Source: Streptomyces sp. NRRL WC-3605 (GTDB lineage Bacteria; Actinomycetota; Actinomycetes; Streptomycetales; Streptomycetaceae). Taken from it: DNA of 64,000 nucleotides. Below are positions 35,643 through 44,461 of this stretch, piece after piece. The stretch is taken from NCBI RefSeq assembly GCF_001509795.1, contig NZ_LLZN01000043.1, positions 1-64,000 on the forward strand, read 5' to 3'. The position numbers and the translations under genes are program-made. The notes beneath the pieces are model-generated. The model saw only the letters and a program-made list of their open reading frames with translations. It was not told where the DNA came from and searched no databases. Position 1 is the first letter of the stretch; each line of letters opens with the position of its first letter.

Positions 35643-36943
35643 GAGGGGACCGGGCCGCTGCGTCGACCGCACTGTCCGGCAGGCTGATCACCCCCGGCGA
35701 CAGCAGCTACACGGCGTACCGCTCCACCTACACCACCGTGGGCAGCCCCGCCGTCGTCGCCGTCCCCGAATCCGCCGGTGACGTCGCCGCCGCCCTGCTC
35801 CTGGCGCGGGAGCGCGGTCTTCCTCTCGCGGTGCGCAGCGGTGGCCACGGACTGTCCGGCAGCGGCACGAACAACGGGGGCATGGTCATCGATCTCCGGC
35901 GAATGAACAAGGTCACCGTGCTGGACCGCGGGAAGCGCCGGGTGAGGGTCGAGGCCGGAGCCCGCTGGGCGCAGGTCGCCGAGGCGCTGAGCCCTCATGG
36001 TCTCGCCATCAGCTCCGGCGATCACGGCAATGTCGGGGTCGGCGGGCTGGCCTCGGGCGGTGGCGTCGGGTGGCTGGTCCGGAGCTTCGGACTGGCGGTC
36101 GACCGCATACGTGCCGTCGAGGTGGTGCTCGCCGACGGTTCGGCCGTGCGCGCCGACGACTCCACCGAAGCAGATCTCCTGTGGGTGATGCGCGGCGCCG
36201 GGGCAGGCGCGGGTATCGCCCTGGCCTTCGAGTTCGAGGCCGTCGAGCTGCGCGACGTTGGAGTCGCGCAGCTCGTCGCACGGGTCGATCCCGCGGGCCG
36301 GGTGCTCCAGCGCCTGGACGTCGCTTTGAAGGAGGCCCCGCGGGAGCTCACGACCGCTCTCATGCTGTCCTCGCAGGGCTCGATGACCAGTGCCTTCATC
36401 ACAGCGGTCGTGGCCTCGGACGACGAGCACGTCATACGACGGTCCCTCGAGCCCCTTCTCGGTCTCAGGGATGTGGCACTCCAGCAGGCCGTGATCACCC
36501 CCTACACGAATCTGGTGCCGCGTCAGCACATGCATGCCAATACGGGGCAGATGCCATCCGTCACGACGAACGGTCTGGTCACCGACATCACGCCGGCCGC
36601 TGCCCGTGCGATCGTCGACATGGCGAGCGGACCCACACCCGTGCACCTCCAGATGCGGTCGCTCGGCGGCGCCGTGTCCGACGTCGATCCCGCCACCACA
36701 GCCTTCCCCCACCGGCATCAGCGGTCCCTCGTCATCGCCTCCACCTTCCCTCCTTATGGCCGCGAAGCCCTGGTCCGGGCATGGGAGCCGATGGCGGAAC
36801 ATGCAGATGGGGCGTACGTGAACTTCGTGAGCCACCCGGACGCCGCCATGTTCGACCAGACATATCCGGGGCTCACCGGTGCCCGTGTGACCGAGTTGTG
36901 GAAGCACTACGACCCCGAGGGCATTCTGCGCCCGGGCGGCTGA
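35639..36943 (+). CDS. FAD-linked BBE-type oxidase
   Basis: A 434-residue vanillyl-alcohol-oxidase/PCMH fold flavoprotein. His70 in LAVRSGGHGLSGSG is the usual 8-alpha covalent FAD link. The second loop, ISSGDHGNVGVGGLASGGG (about 125-143), lacks the Cys that makes the bicovalent bond in many BBE enzymes, so a single covalent link is expected. The C terminus has the BBE motif YVNF and WKHYDPEGILRP. ATG 35639 overlaps the LLM stop (ATGA). The pair probably performs consecutive oxidations of one compound. Confidence 0.88.
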   Translation: MRGDRAAASTALSGRLITPGDSSYTAYRSTYTTVGSPAVVAVPESAGDVAAALLLARERGLPLAVRSGGHGLSGSGTNNGGMVIDLRRMNKVTVLDRGKRRVRVEAGARWAQVAEALSPHGLAISSGDHGNVGVGGLASGGGVGWLVRSFGLAVDRIRAVEVVLADGSAVRADDSTEADLLWVMRGAGAGAGIALAFEFEAVELRDVGVAQLVARVDPAGRVLQRLDVALKEAPRELTTALMLSSQGSMTSAFITAVVASDDEHVIRRSLEPLLGLRDVALQQAVITPYTNLVPRQHMHANTGQMPSVTTNGLVTDITPAAARAIVDMASGPTPVHLQMRSLGGAVSDVDPATTAFPHRHQRSLVIASTFPPYGREALVRAWEPMAEHADGAYVNFVSHPDAAMFDQTYPGLTGARVTELWKHYDPEGILRPGG

Positions 36944-36971
36944 CCGGGTGCATGCGGCCTCCAGGACCATG

Positions 36972-37895
36972 TCAGCCGGTGTGACCGCCGCCTTCTGGAG
37001 AACCCTCGGAAGAAGCGACTGCCCTCGCAGTGCGATCCTCCGTGCGCCCGTCTTCTGCGGGCGTGCGGGTGGAGCCGTTCAGGGAGGCGAGCAGGGAGAG
37101 ACGCTCTTCGGAATCGCTGCCGGGGCGGGCATGGTAGGTGACGAGGGTCTGCCCCGGGCTGCCGGGGATCAGCAATTTCTCGTAGTGCAGTGTCAGCGTG
37201 CCGACCTGAGGATGCTGCAGTCGGCTGGTGCCGGTTGCCTTGTGCTTGACGTCCTGGCGGGCCCAGAGCCTGCGGAAGCGGTCACTGCGGACGGACAGCT
37301 CGCCCACGATCTCGACAAGGCGTGGATCAGTTGTGTCGGGACCGGCGACGGACCGGAGGTAGGGCACGATGCGGGCGGTCATCTCCTCCCAGTCCGAGTG
37401 CAGGGCGCGCAGCTCGGGTTCCAGGAAGGCGGCGAGGATGCTGTTGTGGCCAGGTGCGTTGAACGGTGAGAGTGCGATCGCCAGAGGGTTGGCAGCGAGC
37501 ACGTCCATGTAGGTGCCGTGGACGTACGCCGGGGTCAGCGGCCAGGAGTTGATGAGCGTACGAATGCCGTCGCCGGCCTGCTCGGGGCGGGGGCGTCGCC
37601 GGCGGATGCGGGGGGAAGCGGCGAGCTGGAGGAGGTAGGCGGTGGCCTCTTCGTCCAGTTGCAGTGCGCCCGCGATGCTGAGCAGGACCTGTTCGGAAGG
37701 GTGCCTGTCGCGGCCTTGTTCGAGACGCACGTAGTAGTCGGAGCTGACGCCGGCGAGGAAGGCGACTTCCTCCCGCCGCAGGCCCGCGACGCGCCGGTTG
37801 CCCGTATCGGGGATTCCCACCGCGGCGGGCGGGACGAGTTCCCTGCGGGCCCGCAGGTAGGCGGCCAGAGGGCCTGGATCACCGGTGGCTGTCAT
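36972..37895 (-). CDS. XRE-family regulator with MmyB-like ligand domain
   Basis: A 307-residue protein with an N-terminal helix-turn-helix (GLRREEVAFLAGVSSDYYVR then LEQGRDRHPSEQVLLSIAGA). A C-terminal PAS-like MmyB domain follows, with the hallmark TPAYVHGTYMDVLAANPLA and a late HPQVGTLTLHYEKL. MmyB domains bind fatty-acid-like or hydrophobic ligands. Divergent from a short-chain dehydrogenase, a frequent Streptomyces arrangement. Two direct 34-base repeats in the spacer are probable binding sites. Confidence 0.9.
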   Translation of the reverse strand: MTATGDPGPLAAYLRARRELVPPAAVGIPDTGNRRVAGLRREEVAFLAGVSSDYYVRLEQGRDRHPSEQVLLSIAGALQLDEEATAYLLQLAASPRIRRRRPRPEQAGDGIRTLINSWPLTPAYVHGTYMDVLAANPLAIALSPFNAPGHNSILAAFLEPELRALHSDWEEMTARIVPYLRSVAGPDTTDPRLVEIVGELSVRSDRFRRLWARQDVKHKATGTSRLQHPQVGTLTLHYEKLLIPGSPGQTLVTYHARPGSDSEERLSLLASLNGSTRTPAEDGRTEDRTARAVASSEGSPEGGGHTG

Positions 37896-38006
37896 CGTTC
37901 CAGAGTAGGCAGGTCGCTCCTGGTCCGGGTGGCCCTGTCACTCCCAGTCTCAGCCGGTCCTGGGCGGCGGCCCAGGGACTCGTCAGCATGGCAGAGCACG
38001 GCCGAC

Positions 38007-38092
38007 ACCGGCAGAATCGTTCGATGACGCGGTCCCCGCCGGAGGAATCGGGACGGGAACCGGCGGAGTCATTCGATGACGCGGTCCCTGCC
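38007..38092. repeat. Two tandem 34-base direct repeats, probable MmyB-type operators
   Basis: Copies at 38007-38040 and 38059-38092 differ at about five positions and share TTCGATGACGCGGTCCC. Their start-to-start spacing is 52 bases, close to five helix turns. Copy 2 contains GTCAT-TCG-ATGAC, a perfect 5-base inverted repeat; copy 1 has it imperfectly. They lie between the divergent MmyB regulator and SDR genes. Confidence 0.6.
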
Positions 38093-38153
38093 ACACGAAG
38101 CGGGGCAGGTCGAGCCGTGCTCCCGTAGCCCCTGTACCGACCGAGGAGCACCC

Positions 38154-39077
38154 ATGTCCGAACTCTTCCGCAGTCCCTTCGACCGCGACTCCACCGCCGC
38201 TGAGGTGATCGAAGGAGTCGACCTGTCCGGCAAGCGTGCCGTGGTCACCGGCGCCACCTCCGGCATCGGTGTGGAAACGGCCTGGGCGCTGGCGGCCGCC
38301 GGCGCCGACGTCACGCTCGCGGTCCGGCGGCTCGACGCGGGCGAGACGGTCGCCGCGGACCTTCGGGCCCGGTCCGGCAACGATGCCGTTCACGTCTCCC
38401 GCCTCGACGTGGCGGACCTGGACTCCGTGAACACCTTCACCGCCGACTGGAGCGGCCCTCTGCACATCCTGGTCAACAATGCCGGGATCATGATGCTGCC
38501 CGAGCTGGAGCGGGGCATCGGCGGCCAGGAGCAGCAGTTCGCCACGAATTACCTGGGGCACTTCGCCCTGGCGCTGGGGTTGCACCGGGCACTGGCCGAG
38601 GCCGGCGGCGCACGTGTGGTGACCGTGTCCTCCAGTGGCCACCTGTTCTCGCCGGTCGTCTTCGACGACGTCGACTACCGCTTCCGCCCCTACGACCCGC
38701 TCGGCGCCTATGGCCAGTCGAAGACGGCGGAGGTGCTGCTGGCCGTGGAGGCGGACCGGCGCTGGTCGGACGACGGCATCCGGGCCAACGCGCTGCACCC
38801 CGGGGCGATCGCCACCAATCTCCAGCGGCACACCGGCGGGCTGAAGACGCCCGAGCCGTACCGCAAGACCATCGAACAGGGCGCTGCCACCACTGTGTTC
38901 CTCGCCGCCTCCCCGCTGGTGGACGGCATCGGCGGCCGCTATTTCGAGGACGTCAACGAGGCACCCCAGGTGACCGCACGGCCCACGGAACTGGGTGTGC
39001 CGGGAGTGGCGCCCTACGCGCTCGACGGCGCGAACGCCGAGCGTCTGTGGAACCTCGGCGCCACCATCCTGTCCTGA
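38154..39077 (+). CDS. Short-chain dehydrogenase/reductase
   Basis: A 307-residue SDR of the retinol-dehydrogenase/WWOX-like group. The cofactor motif is VVTGATSGIGVETAW, then NNAGIMMLPE. The catalytic Ser is in VTVSSSGHL and the Tyr-X3-Lys in YGQSKTAEVLLA. The Arg in AVRR after strand 2 suggests NADP preference. CGAGGAG before ATG 38154 fixes the start. It is probably repressed by the divergent MmyB-type regulator through the tandem repeats. Substrate unknown. Confidence 0.9.
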   Translation: MSELFRSPFDRDSTAAEVIEGVDLSGKRAVVTGATSGIGVETAWALAAAGADVTLAVRRLDAGETVAADLRARSGNDAVHVSRLDVADLDSVNTFTADWSGPLHILVNNAGIMMLPELERGIGGQEQQFATNYLGHFALALGLHRALAEAGGARVVTVSSSGHLFSPVVFDDVDYRFRPYDPLGAYGQSKTAEVLLAVEADRRWSDDGIRANALHPGAIATNLQRHTGGLKTPEPYRKTIEQGAATTVFLAASPLVDGIGGRYFEDVNEAPQVTARPTELGVPGVAPYALDGANAERLWNLGATILS

Positions 39078-39129
39078 CCGAGCCAAGAGAAGCGGGGGCT
39101 GAAGAAGGCGAGAACAGGCCGGTGGGAGG

Positions 39130-39165
39130 TCGACAGTTCACCAAACTGTTCACCAACGCACTGAC
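39130..39165. repeat. Short tandem repeat in convergent spacer
   Basis: GTTCACCAA occurs twice with a 12-base period, and CAGTT-CACCA-AACTG forms an overlapping inverted repeat. It lies in the 288-base spacer between the convergent SDR and MDR genes, which otherwise shows no gene. It looks operator-like but controls nothing obvious. Confidence 0.3.
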
Positions 39166-39365
39166 CATCACCAACATGAAGAACGCCCAGGACGTCCTGA
39201 CGAACGTCTGGAACGTGGTGAGGCCGGAGCGTCCGGACTCGTCGACGCCGCCCGCCTGCTCGCTCGTGCGAAGGGTTCTTCAGCATTGGATGCGGTCGGG
39301 GCAGGCTCGCAGCCGCACACCCCGACACGTTCCTGAAGGACGGTGGCGTGCGGGCTCAGTGCTGG

Positions 39366-40325
39366 TCAGAATTCGAGAATCAGACGACCACGCACTCCCC
39401 CCGCTTCGAGGAGACGGTGGGCCCGTGCCGCTTCCTCGGGCGGAAAACGGCCTGCGACCCTCAACGTCAGCCTCCCCTCGCCGGCGAGCCGACAGAGAAG
39501 GCCGAGCTTGTCCGAGCGGCCGTCGTAGTCGTGGACGAAGGTGGCGAACAACCGCACGCCGTGCCTCTCCGCTGCCTTCTCGAACGCCCGCTGCCCGGCC
39601 ACACCACGCACGAAGGCGAGCCTGCCGCCCTTGCGGATCACTCCCAGCAGCGGAGTCCCGATGACCGCCGCGTCCAGTACGGCGTCGACGCCGTCGGGGG
39701 CGTGAGCCCGAAACTCCTCGGCCACACCAGAGCCGCGAGGGACGACAACGTCCGCTCCCAGGGCGGCAACCAGCTGTGCATCGTTCGGCGACGCGTCGGC
39801 CAGTACGCGATGCCCGGCCACCTTGGCCAATTGCACCGCGAACCCTCCCACTGCTCCGGCGGCACCCGTCACCGCGAGGGTGCTGCCCGTCGGCAGATCC
39901 AATTGATCGAGGGCCCGCAGAGCCGTCAGTCCATTGAGCGGCAGCGTGGCCGCCTCGGCGTCATCGGCTCCGGCCGGCGCGGGAACGACCCACGAGCCGG
40001 GCAGCACGACCTGCTCGGCGTATCCGCCGCCGTTGCGCAAGGTCGGATTCACCAGGGCCACCACCCGATCACCGAGGGAGAGGCCGACATCGGAGCAGGC
40101 CCCCACCTCGTCGATCGCGCCGGCCACGTCAAGCCCCGGAATGATGGGCTCCGAGCCTTGGAACCGCAGAGGTGCGGCGCCCCTTCTGATCAGGGTGTCC
40201 GCCGGACTGACGGCGGCGGCTCTCACGCGGATTCGTACCTCACCGGGTCCCGCGTGGGGTGCGTCCCGATCGACGACCTGGAGTACCTCCGGGCCGCCGA
40301 AACTGAAAAGGCCTACTGCCTTCAT
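39366..40325 (-). CDS. Zinc-free medium-chain dehydrogenase (quinone-oxidoreductase type)
   Basis: A 319-residue MDR protein starting MKAVGLFSFGGPEVLQVVD. The N-terminal GroES-like half has no zinc cysteines, and the NADP-binding loop is VTGAAGAVGGFAVQLAK. These enzymes reduce quinones or enones with NADPH. It is transcribed away from the TetR gene at 40485, with a 159-base spacer containing repeat elements, so that TetR may regulate it. Confidence 0.87.
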   Translation of the reverse strand: MKAVGLFSFGGPEVLQVVDRDAPHAGPGEVRIRVRAAAVSPADTLIRRGAAPLRFQGSEPIIPGLDVAGAIDEVGACSDVGLSLGDRVVALVNPTLRNGGGYAEQVVLPGSWVVPAPAGADDAEAATLPLNGLTALRALDQLDLPTGSTLAVTGAAGAVGGFAVQLAKVAGHRVLADASPNDAQLVAALGADVVVPRGSGVAEEFRAHAPDGVDAVLDAAVIGTPLLGVIRKGGRLAFVRGVAGQRAFEKAAERHGVRLFATFVHDYDGRSDKLGLLCRLAGEGRLTLRVAGRFPPEEAARAHRLLEAGGVRGRLILEF

Positions 40326-40446
40326 GGCGGATCCAAGTCAGACGCGGAGTGGCATGCCACGGGATCTCATTCGATGCTCTCAGCCTTCGCGGTCCTCCGC
40401 CGACCTAAGGCGCAACGACGGCCCAAGGCCTCCTTGGCGTTTCTTA

Positions 40447-40475
40447 ATCGAACGTACTAGTCTGTCTGATTAGGA
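40447..40475. promoter_or_regulatory. Probable TetR operator/promoter region
   Basis: TAATC at the left and GATTA at the right of an AT-rich stretch bracket ACTAGT (a 6-base palindrome) and a TCTG doublet, just before the AGGAGGTG ribosome site of the TetR gene. It is the only clearly non-coding, AT-rich patch between the divergent MDR and TetR genes. The exact operator is uncertain. Confidence 0.4.
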
Positions 40476-40484
40476 GGTGCGCGG

Positions 40485-41057
40485 ATGGCGACACGGATCA
40501 GGAAGACGAAGTCGGAGGAGAGGATCCTCACTGCGGCGGCCGCCTTGTTCTACACGCACGGACTGCGCGGCGTCGGCATCGATCAGGTTCTGGAGCTGTC
40601 AGGTGTTGCGAAGTCCACCCTGTACGTCCATTTTCGTACTAAAGAAGAGCTGATCGCGGCGTACCTGCGCACGACAGACGACTCGTGGATGGCGCAGCTG
40701 CAGGAAGCTGCCGCCCGCGCGGGCGATGACCCTCGAGACCGTCTCGTGGGGCTGTTCGATGCGTTGGCAGACGCCTTCGACCGCCATGGTTTCTTCGGCT
40801 GCCCGTTCGTCAGCGCGGCGATCGAGACGGATCTCGACTCGGAAGCCCGCACCATCACTCTGCAGCACACCCGACGACGTCAGGCATGGCTGACCGAGTT
40901 GAGCGAGCGGGCGGGCGCTGAGAGTCCGGCCGCCCTTGCCCGACACATAGGGCTGCTCATCGACGGCGCACTGACCTCTGGTCGCCTGCTGCAGGACAGG
41001 GCCGTCGTGGACGAGGCGAAGTCCGCGGCACGGCGCCTGGTCGCCGACCACACCTGA
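40485..41057 (+). CDS. TetR family transcriptional regulator
   Basis: A 190-residue TetR protein. The helix-turn-helix (about 14-60) includes ALFYTHGLRGVGIDQVLELS and GVAKSTLYVHFRTKEELIAA. The C-terminal domain has FFGCPFVSAAIE, a Cys-containing motif of the LmrA/YxaF-like group. AGGAGGTG precedes ATG 40485. It sits between two quinone-oxidoreductase-like genes, one divergent and one 49 bases downstream on the same strand, and probably controls both. Confidence 0.9.
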   Translation: MATRIRKTKSEERILTAAAALFYTHGLRGVGIDQVLELSGVAKSTLYVHFRTKEELIAAYLRTTDDSWMAQLQEAAARAGDDPRDRLVGLFDALADAFDRHGFFGCPFVSAAIETDLDSEARTITLQHTRRRQAWLTELSERAGAESPAALARHIGLLIDGALTSGRLLQDRAVVDEAKSAARRLVADHT

Positions 41058-41106
41058 CCCCACCTCCTCCCCTCCGCTCCCCTACACAGGAAGGCACGGC
41101 ACGCTC

Positions 41107-42090
41107 ATGCGCGCGATGGTCCTTGAAGAGTTCGGCACCCCCCTGGTCCTCCGGGAGATCGAGAAGCCCGCTCCGGGCCCGGGCCAGGTGCTGGTCAAGA
41201 TCGCGTCCAGTGGCGTCAACCCGCTGGACGCCAAGATCCGGGCCGGCAAGGCGCCCCATGCGAAGCGCACGCCTCCAGCCGTTCTGGGGCTGGACATGGC
41301 AGGCGTGGTCGAGGAGGTCGGCACCGGGGTCAGTGACTTCGCCCCCGGCGACCAGGTCTTCGGCATGACCGGAGGCGTCGGAGACGTACAGGGATCGCTC
41401 GCCGAGTACGCGGCGGTGGACGCCCATCTCCTCGCACGGAAGCCTGCCTCTCTCACCCTGCGCGAGGCCGCGGTCCTGCCTCTGGTCTTCATCACCTCGT
41501 GGGAGGGACTGGTGGACCGCGCTCAGGTCGACTCGGGACAGAAGGTCCTCGTCCACGGCGGAGCCGGTGGTATCGGTCATGTGGCCGTGCAGATCGCCCG
41601 AGCCCGCGGTGCCGAGGTCTTCGCCACCGCGTCCTCCTCGCGGCTGGAGGTCGTCGAGCGACTGGGAGCCACTCCCATCGACTACACGACCACGTCCGTG
41701 GAGGACTACATGGCCAAGTACACGGGTGGGGAGGGGTTCGACGTCATCTTCGACACCGTCGGTGGGGCCGTGCTCGACAACTCCTTCAAGGCCGTCCGCA
41801 CCTACACCGGCCACGTCGTCAGCGCCTTGGGCTGGGGAACCCACGCTCTCGCACCCCTCTCCTTCCGCGGGGCGACCTACTCCGGCGTCTTCACCCTGCT
41901 GCCCCTGCTCACCGGGCGCGGGCGGGAGCGGCACGGAGAGATCATGCGTGAGGCCGCCGCCCTCGCCGACGCGGGGGCGCTCAAGCCGATGGTCGACCCC
42001 AGGGTCTTCACCCTCACCGATATCGCCGCAGCGCACGAGGCCGTGGAGAGCGGCGCCACTCAGGGCAAGATCGTGGTCGACGTCGCCTGA
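41107..42090 (+). CDS. Zinc-free medium-chain dehydrogenase (NADP-dependent oxidoreductase)
   Basis: A 327-residue MDR enzyme starting MRAMVLEEFGTPLVLREIEK, with the NADP loop VHGGAGGIGHVAVQIARARG and no zinc ligands. The C-terminal LTDIAAAHEAVESGATQGKI is typical of quinone/enone reductases. It follows the TetR gene on the same strand with a 49-base gap, so they probably share a transcript. The other MDR gene (39366-40325) is only a distant relative, not a duplicate. Confidence 0.88.
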   Translation: MRAMVLEEFGTPLVLREIEKPAPGPGQVLVKIASSGVNPLDAKIRAGKAPHAKRTPPAVLGLDMAGVVEEVGTGVSDFAPGDQVFGMTGGVGDVQGSLAEYAAVDAHLLARKPASLTLREAAVLPLVFITSWEGLVDRAQVDSGQKVLVHGGAGGIGHVAVQIARARGAEVFATASSSRLEVVERLGATPIDYTTTSVEDYMAKYTGGEGFDVIFDTVGGAVLDNSFKAVRTYTGHVVSALGWGTHALAPLSFRGATYSGVFTLLPLLTGRGRERHGEIMREAAALADAGALKPMVDPRVFTLTDIAAAHEAVESGATQGKIVVDVA

Positions 42091-42207
42091 CCGCTTCCTG
42101 AACCCGTACGCGTTGCACGCGGAGGCCCCCCCGAGGGGCCATGCTGTGCCGGGGGCAGGTGCCCTAGCTGTGCTGTCCCCGACGGCTCCGCACCGCACTG
42201 CGCCTGG

Positions 42208-43332
42208 TCAGGTGAGACTCTGAGCTTGGGCGGTGCGAGAGGGCGTGCCGACGCGCTCGGCGGAGGACTGCTCCACCGCATCCAGGAACTGGTGGCGGCG
42301 AAGGGCGTAGGTGAAATCGGGGACGGTGTGTGTGCCCTCCCCCAGATCCCTGGCCAGATTCGTGTACAGCGCCGCCACGTTCCTGCTCGGCCCCGAGAGG
42401 GCTTCCGGGATGTCGCGCGTGAACTCGGCGGGGACTTCAACGGGGGCCACCGTCGTGTCCTCGCCGAAGCCGGCCTCCACAGTGAGGTCGGTCACCTGCA
42501 GGTTGCCCCACGGTGCCGTCACCACGATGTCTCCGTCGGTGCCGTTGATCTCCCAACGGAAGTTGTCACCGCGGGAGACACCCCCGCGGTAGAACACGGA
42601 AGCCGCGGCGCCGCCCTCGAGCGTGCCGATGAGGGAGATCTGGTCCGGAGCGGTGACCGGAACGGCCTTGCCGCCGTCGTCGGTGACAGTGACTTCTCTC
42701 CGTCCCACGACGAGGTTTGCGGACAGGTGCTCGAATTCGCCGAGCGTGACGTTGAGGGCGTCGACGGCGTGGAGGGCAGCAGCGGTCAGCAGTGTGGCCC
42801 CCTGGCCGTTGTCGAACCAGTAGGTGTGGTTCTTCGTGGTCTGCGGACCCCACACCATGCCGGAGGCGACCATGGTGGTGCCGATGACTCGTCCGATCCG
42901 CCCTTCCTCGATCATCTGGCGCGCGTGGCGCAACCCGGGGTGGTACCGCCCCTGAAGACCGATGACGGTGCGCACACCGGCCGCTTCGGCACGCTGGGTG
43001 AGCTCGGTGGCCTCGGTCAGGTTCAGGGCCAGGGGCCACTCGGCGTAGACAATCTTGCCGGCCGCGATGGCCGCCGAGATGAGTTCGCGGTGATAGGGGA
43101 CCTTCACCGCCACCACGACGACATCGACTCCGGGGTGAGCGAGGAGGTCGGCATGATGGTCGTAGGCCCCCTGCACCCCGAATTCCTTCGCCGCTGCCTG
43201 GGCCGATTCCAGGCGCGACGTGCTGACGGCCCGCAGCTCATAGTCGGGCAGCGCCTTCAGCGCGGGGATGTGACTGATGGAGGCCCAGCCTCCCGGACTA
43301 CCCCCGATGATGCCGACGCCGATGGTGCTCAC
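42208..43332 (-). CDS. Gfo/Idh/MocA family NAD(P)-dependent oxidoreductase (copy B)
   Basis: A 374-residue homologue of the protein at 32937-34037. The first 20 residues differ at one position (ASISHIPA for ASLSHIPA), and most of the next 330 align without gaps. It has the same Rossmann motif and YAEWPLALN. The extra eight C-terminal residues are not shared. It runs opposite to copy A, making a roughly 1.1-kb inverted repeat about 8 kb apart. Copy A has a SnoaL-like gene in front; copy B does not. Substrate unknown. Confidence 0.87.
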   Translation of the reverse strand: MSTIGVGIIGGSPGGWASISHIPALKALPDYELRAVSTSRLESAQAAAKEFGVQGAYDHHADLLAHPGVDVVVVAVKVPYHRELISAAIAAGKIVYAEWPLALNLTEATELTQRAEAAGVRTVIGLQGRYHPGLRHARQMIEEGRIGRVIGTTMVASGMVWGPQTTKNHTYWFDNGQGATLLTAAALHAVDALNVTLGEFEHLSANLVVGRREVTVTDDGGKAVPVTAPDQISLIGTLEGGAAASVFYRGGVSRGDNFRWEINGTDGDIVVTAPWGNLQVTDLTVEAGFGEDTTVAPVEVPAEFTRDIPEALSGPSRNVAALYTNLARDLGEGTHTVPDFTYALRRHQFLDAVEQSSAERVGTPSRTAQAQSLT

Positions 43333-43501
43333 TGCTTGGCTCCTGGAGAAGCGGCTCGTGACGGACCGGGCGGGCAGGCGGACTGCCGGGCAGGCTCGGT
43401 CGAGTCCGGTTCAGGACGAGGCACCCGCTCGTCCATGGTCCCTTGCTCCCCCTCGACGTGCACCTAGGGAGGATTCGGACGTGAACGCCACTTCCGGCCT
43501 C

Positions 43502-44461
43502 TCAGTGCGTCAGTCCGGTGTGCAGGCGGATCGTGGTGCCCTCACCCGGGGTGGAACGGACCTCGACCAGGTCGCACAGTTGGTGCGCGAGCCAGAGGCC
43601 CCGCCCGCCCACCTGGGTGCGGGTGGGCCGTGAACGCCCCACGAGAGGGTCCTCGATGTAGCCGGTGTCGCGGAACTCGCACACCAGGCGGTGCTCGTGA
43701 CTCCACATGCGCAGCACGCCCTGACCCCCGCCGTGCCGGATGCTGTTGGCGGCCACTTCGGTCGCCGCCAGATGCAGCTCCCGCAGGCGGGCCCCTTCCA
43801 GCCCGAGCTGTTCGGCGCAGGAGGAGATCTTTTCCCGCAGTGCCGGCAGATCCCCGCGGCTGTAGGCGAACTCGTCGTACGGGGAACAGGGGTGACTGAG
43901 CGGGCTGAAGTCGAAGGGAGCCTGCGCGTCGTAGGTCTCGCTCGTCTCACTGCGGCCGCCAGCGCGGATGGTGGGGTGGCAGCGGGACATCCGCTCCAGC
44001 TCGGCCCCTTCGACCGCGGTGTCGTACGGGCACAGCAGCCACCACGCCGGGCCGGCGGCGAACGCCTTGTTCAGCAGCCACTCGTGGTAGCGCAGCTCCT
44101 CCGCCTCGGCGGGGCTGCGCACCTCGCTCCAGGGGGACTCGCCGATCCCGCGGACGGGCCGGCCTTCGGCCGTATGCGCCTTGATCCACTCCTGCCAGGC
44201 TTCGATGAGCCGGCCCGGGTGGTGCGCGACCGCGCTGGTCTCGACGTAGCGAACGGTGTCGTCCTCGGGCATCTCGGCACGCAGGAGGGCGGCCTTCTCT
44301 TCCGGAACGGCGACGACGACAGCCTCTCCCCCGTCCCGGGCCTCACGAATGAAGCCCAAGGTGCCACTGAGGAACTCCTCACTGCCCTGGTAGGGGTACA
44401 GCTCGTGCCGGTATCCCTCCCCGGACGGTGACGGCGTGGTGCGGGTTTCGGAGGAGATCAT
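43502..44461 (-). CDS. MEDS-domain / anti-sigma-factor-like ATPase
   Basis: A 319-residue two-domain protein. A MEDS (DcmR-type sensory) domain occupies about 15-180, with YRHELYPYQGSEEFLSGTLG and GEAVVVAVPEEKAALL. An RsbW-type GHKL ATPase follows at about 205-315: N box ATEVAANSIRHGGG, G1 CEFRDTGYI, G2 GGRGLWLAHQL. RsbW-like kinases hold sigma factors and phosphorylate STAS antagonists. It overlaps by four bases with the gene upstream (44458-45240), which supplies such an antagonist. The MEDS domain probably senses a small molecule or redox signal. Confidence 0.85.
   Translation of the reverse strand: MISSETRTTPSPSGEGYRHELYPYQGSEEFLSGTLGFIREARDGGEAVVVAVPEEKAALLRAEMPEDDTVRYVETSAVAHHPGRLIEAWQEWIKAHTAEGRPVRGIGESPWSEVRSPAEAEELRYHEWLLNKAFAAGPAWWLLCPYDTAVEGAELERMSRCHPTIRAGGRSETSETYDAQAPFDFSPLSHPCSPYDEFAYSRGDLPALREKISSCAEQLGLEGARLRELHLAATEVAANSIRHGGGQGVLRMWSHEHRLVCEFRDTGYIEDPLVGRSRPTRTQVGGRGLWLAHQLCDLVEVRSTPGEGTTIRLHTGLTH

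Noticed and set aside
38007..38092. Possible CRISPR-like repeats
   Set aside because: There are only two copies, with an 18-base gap and mismatches. Their position between divergent genes fits operators instead.
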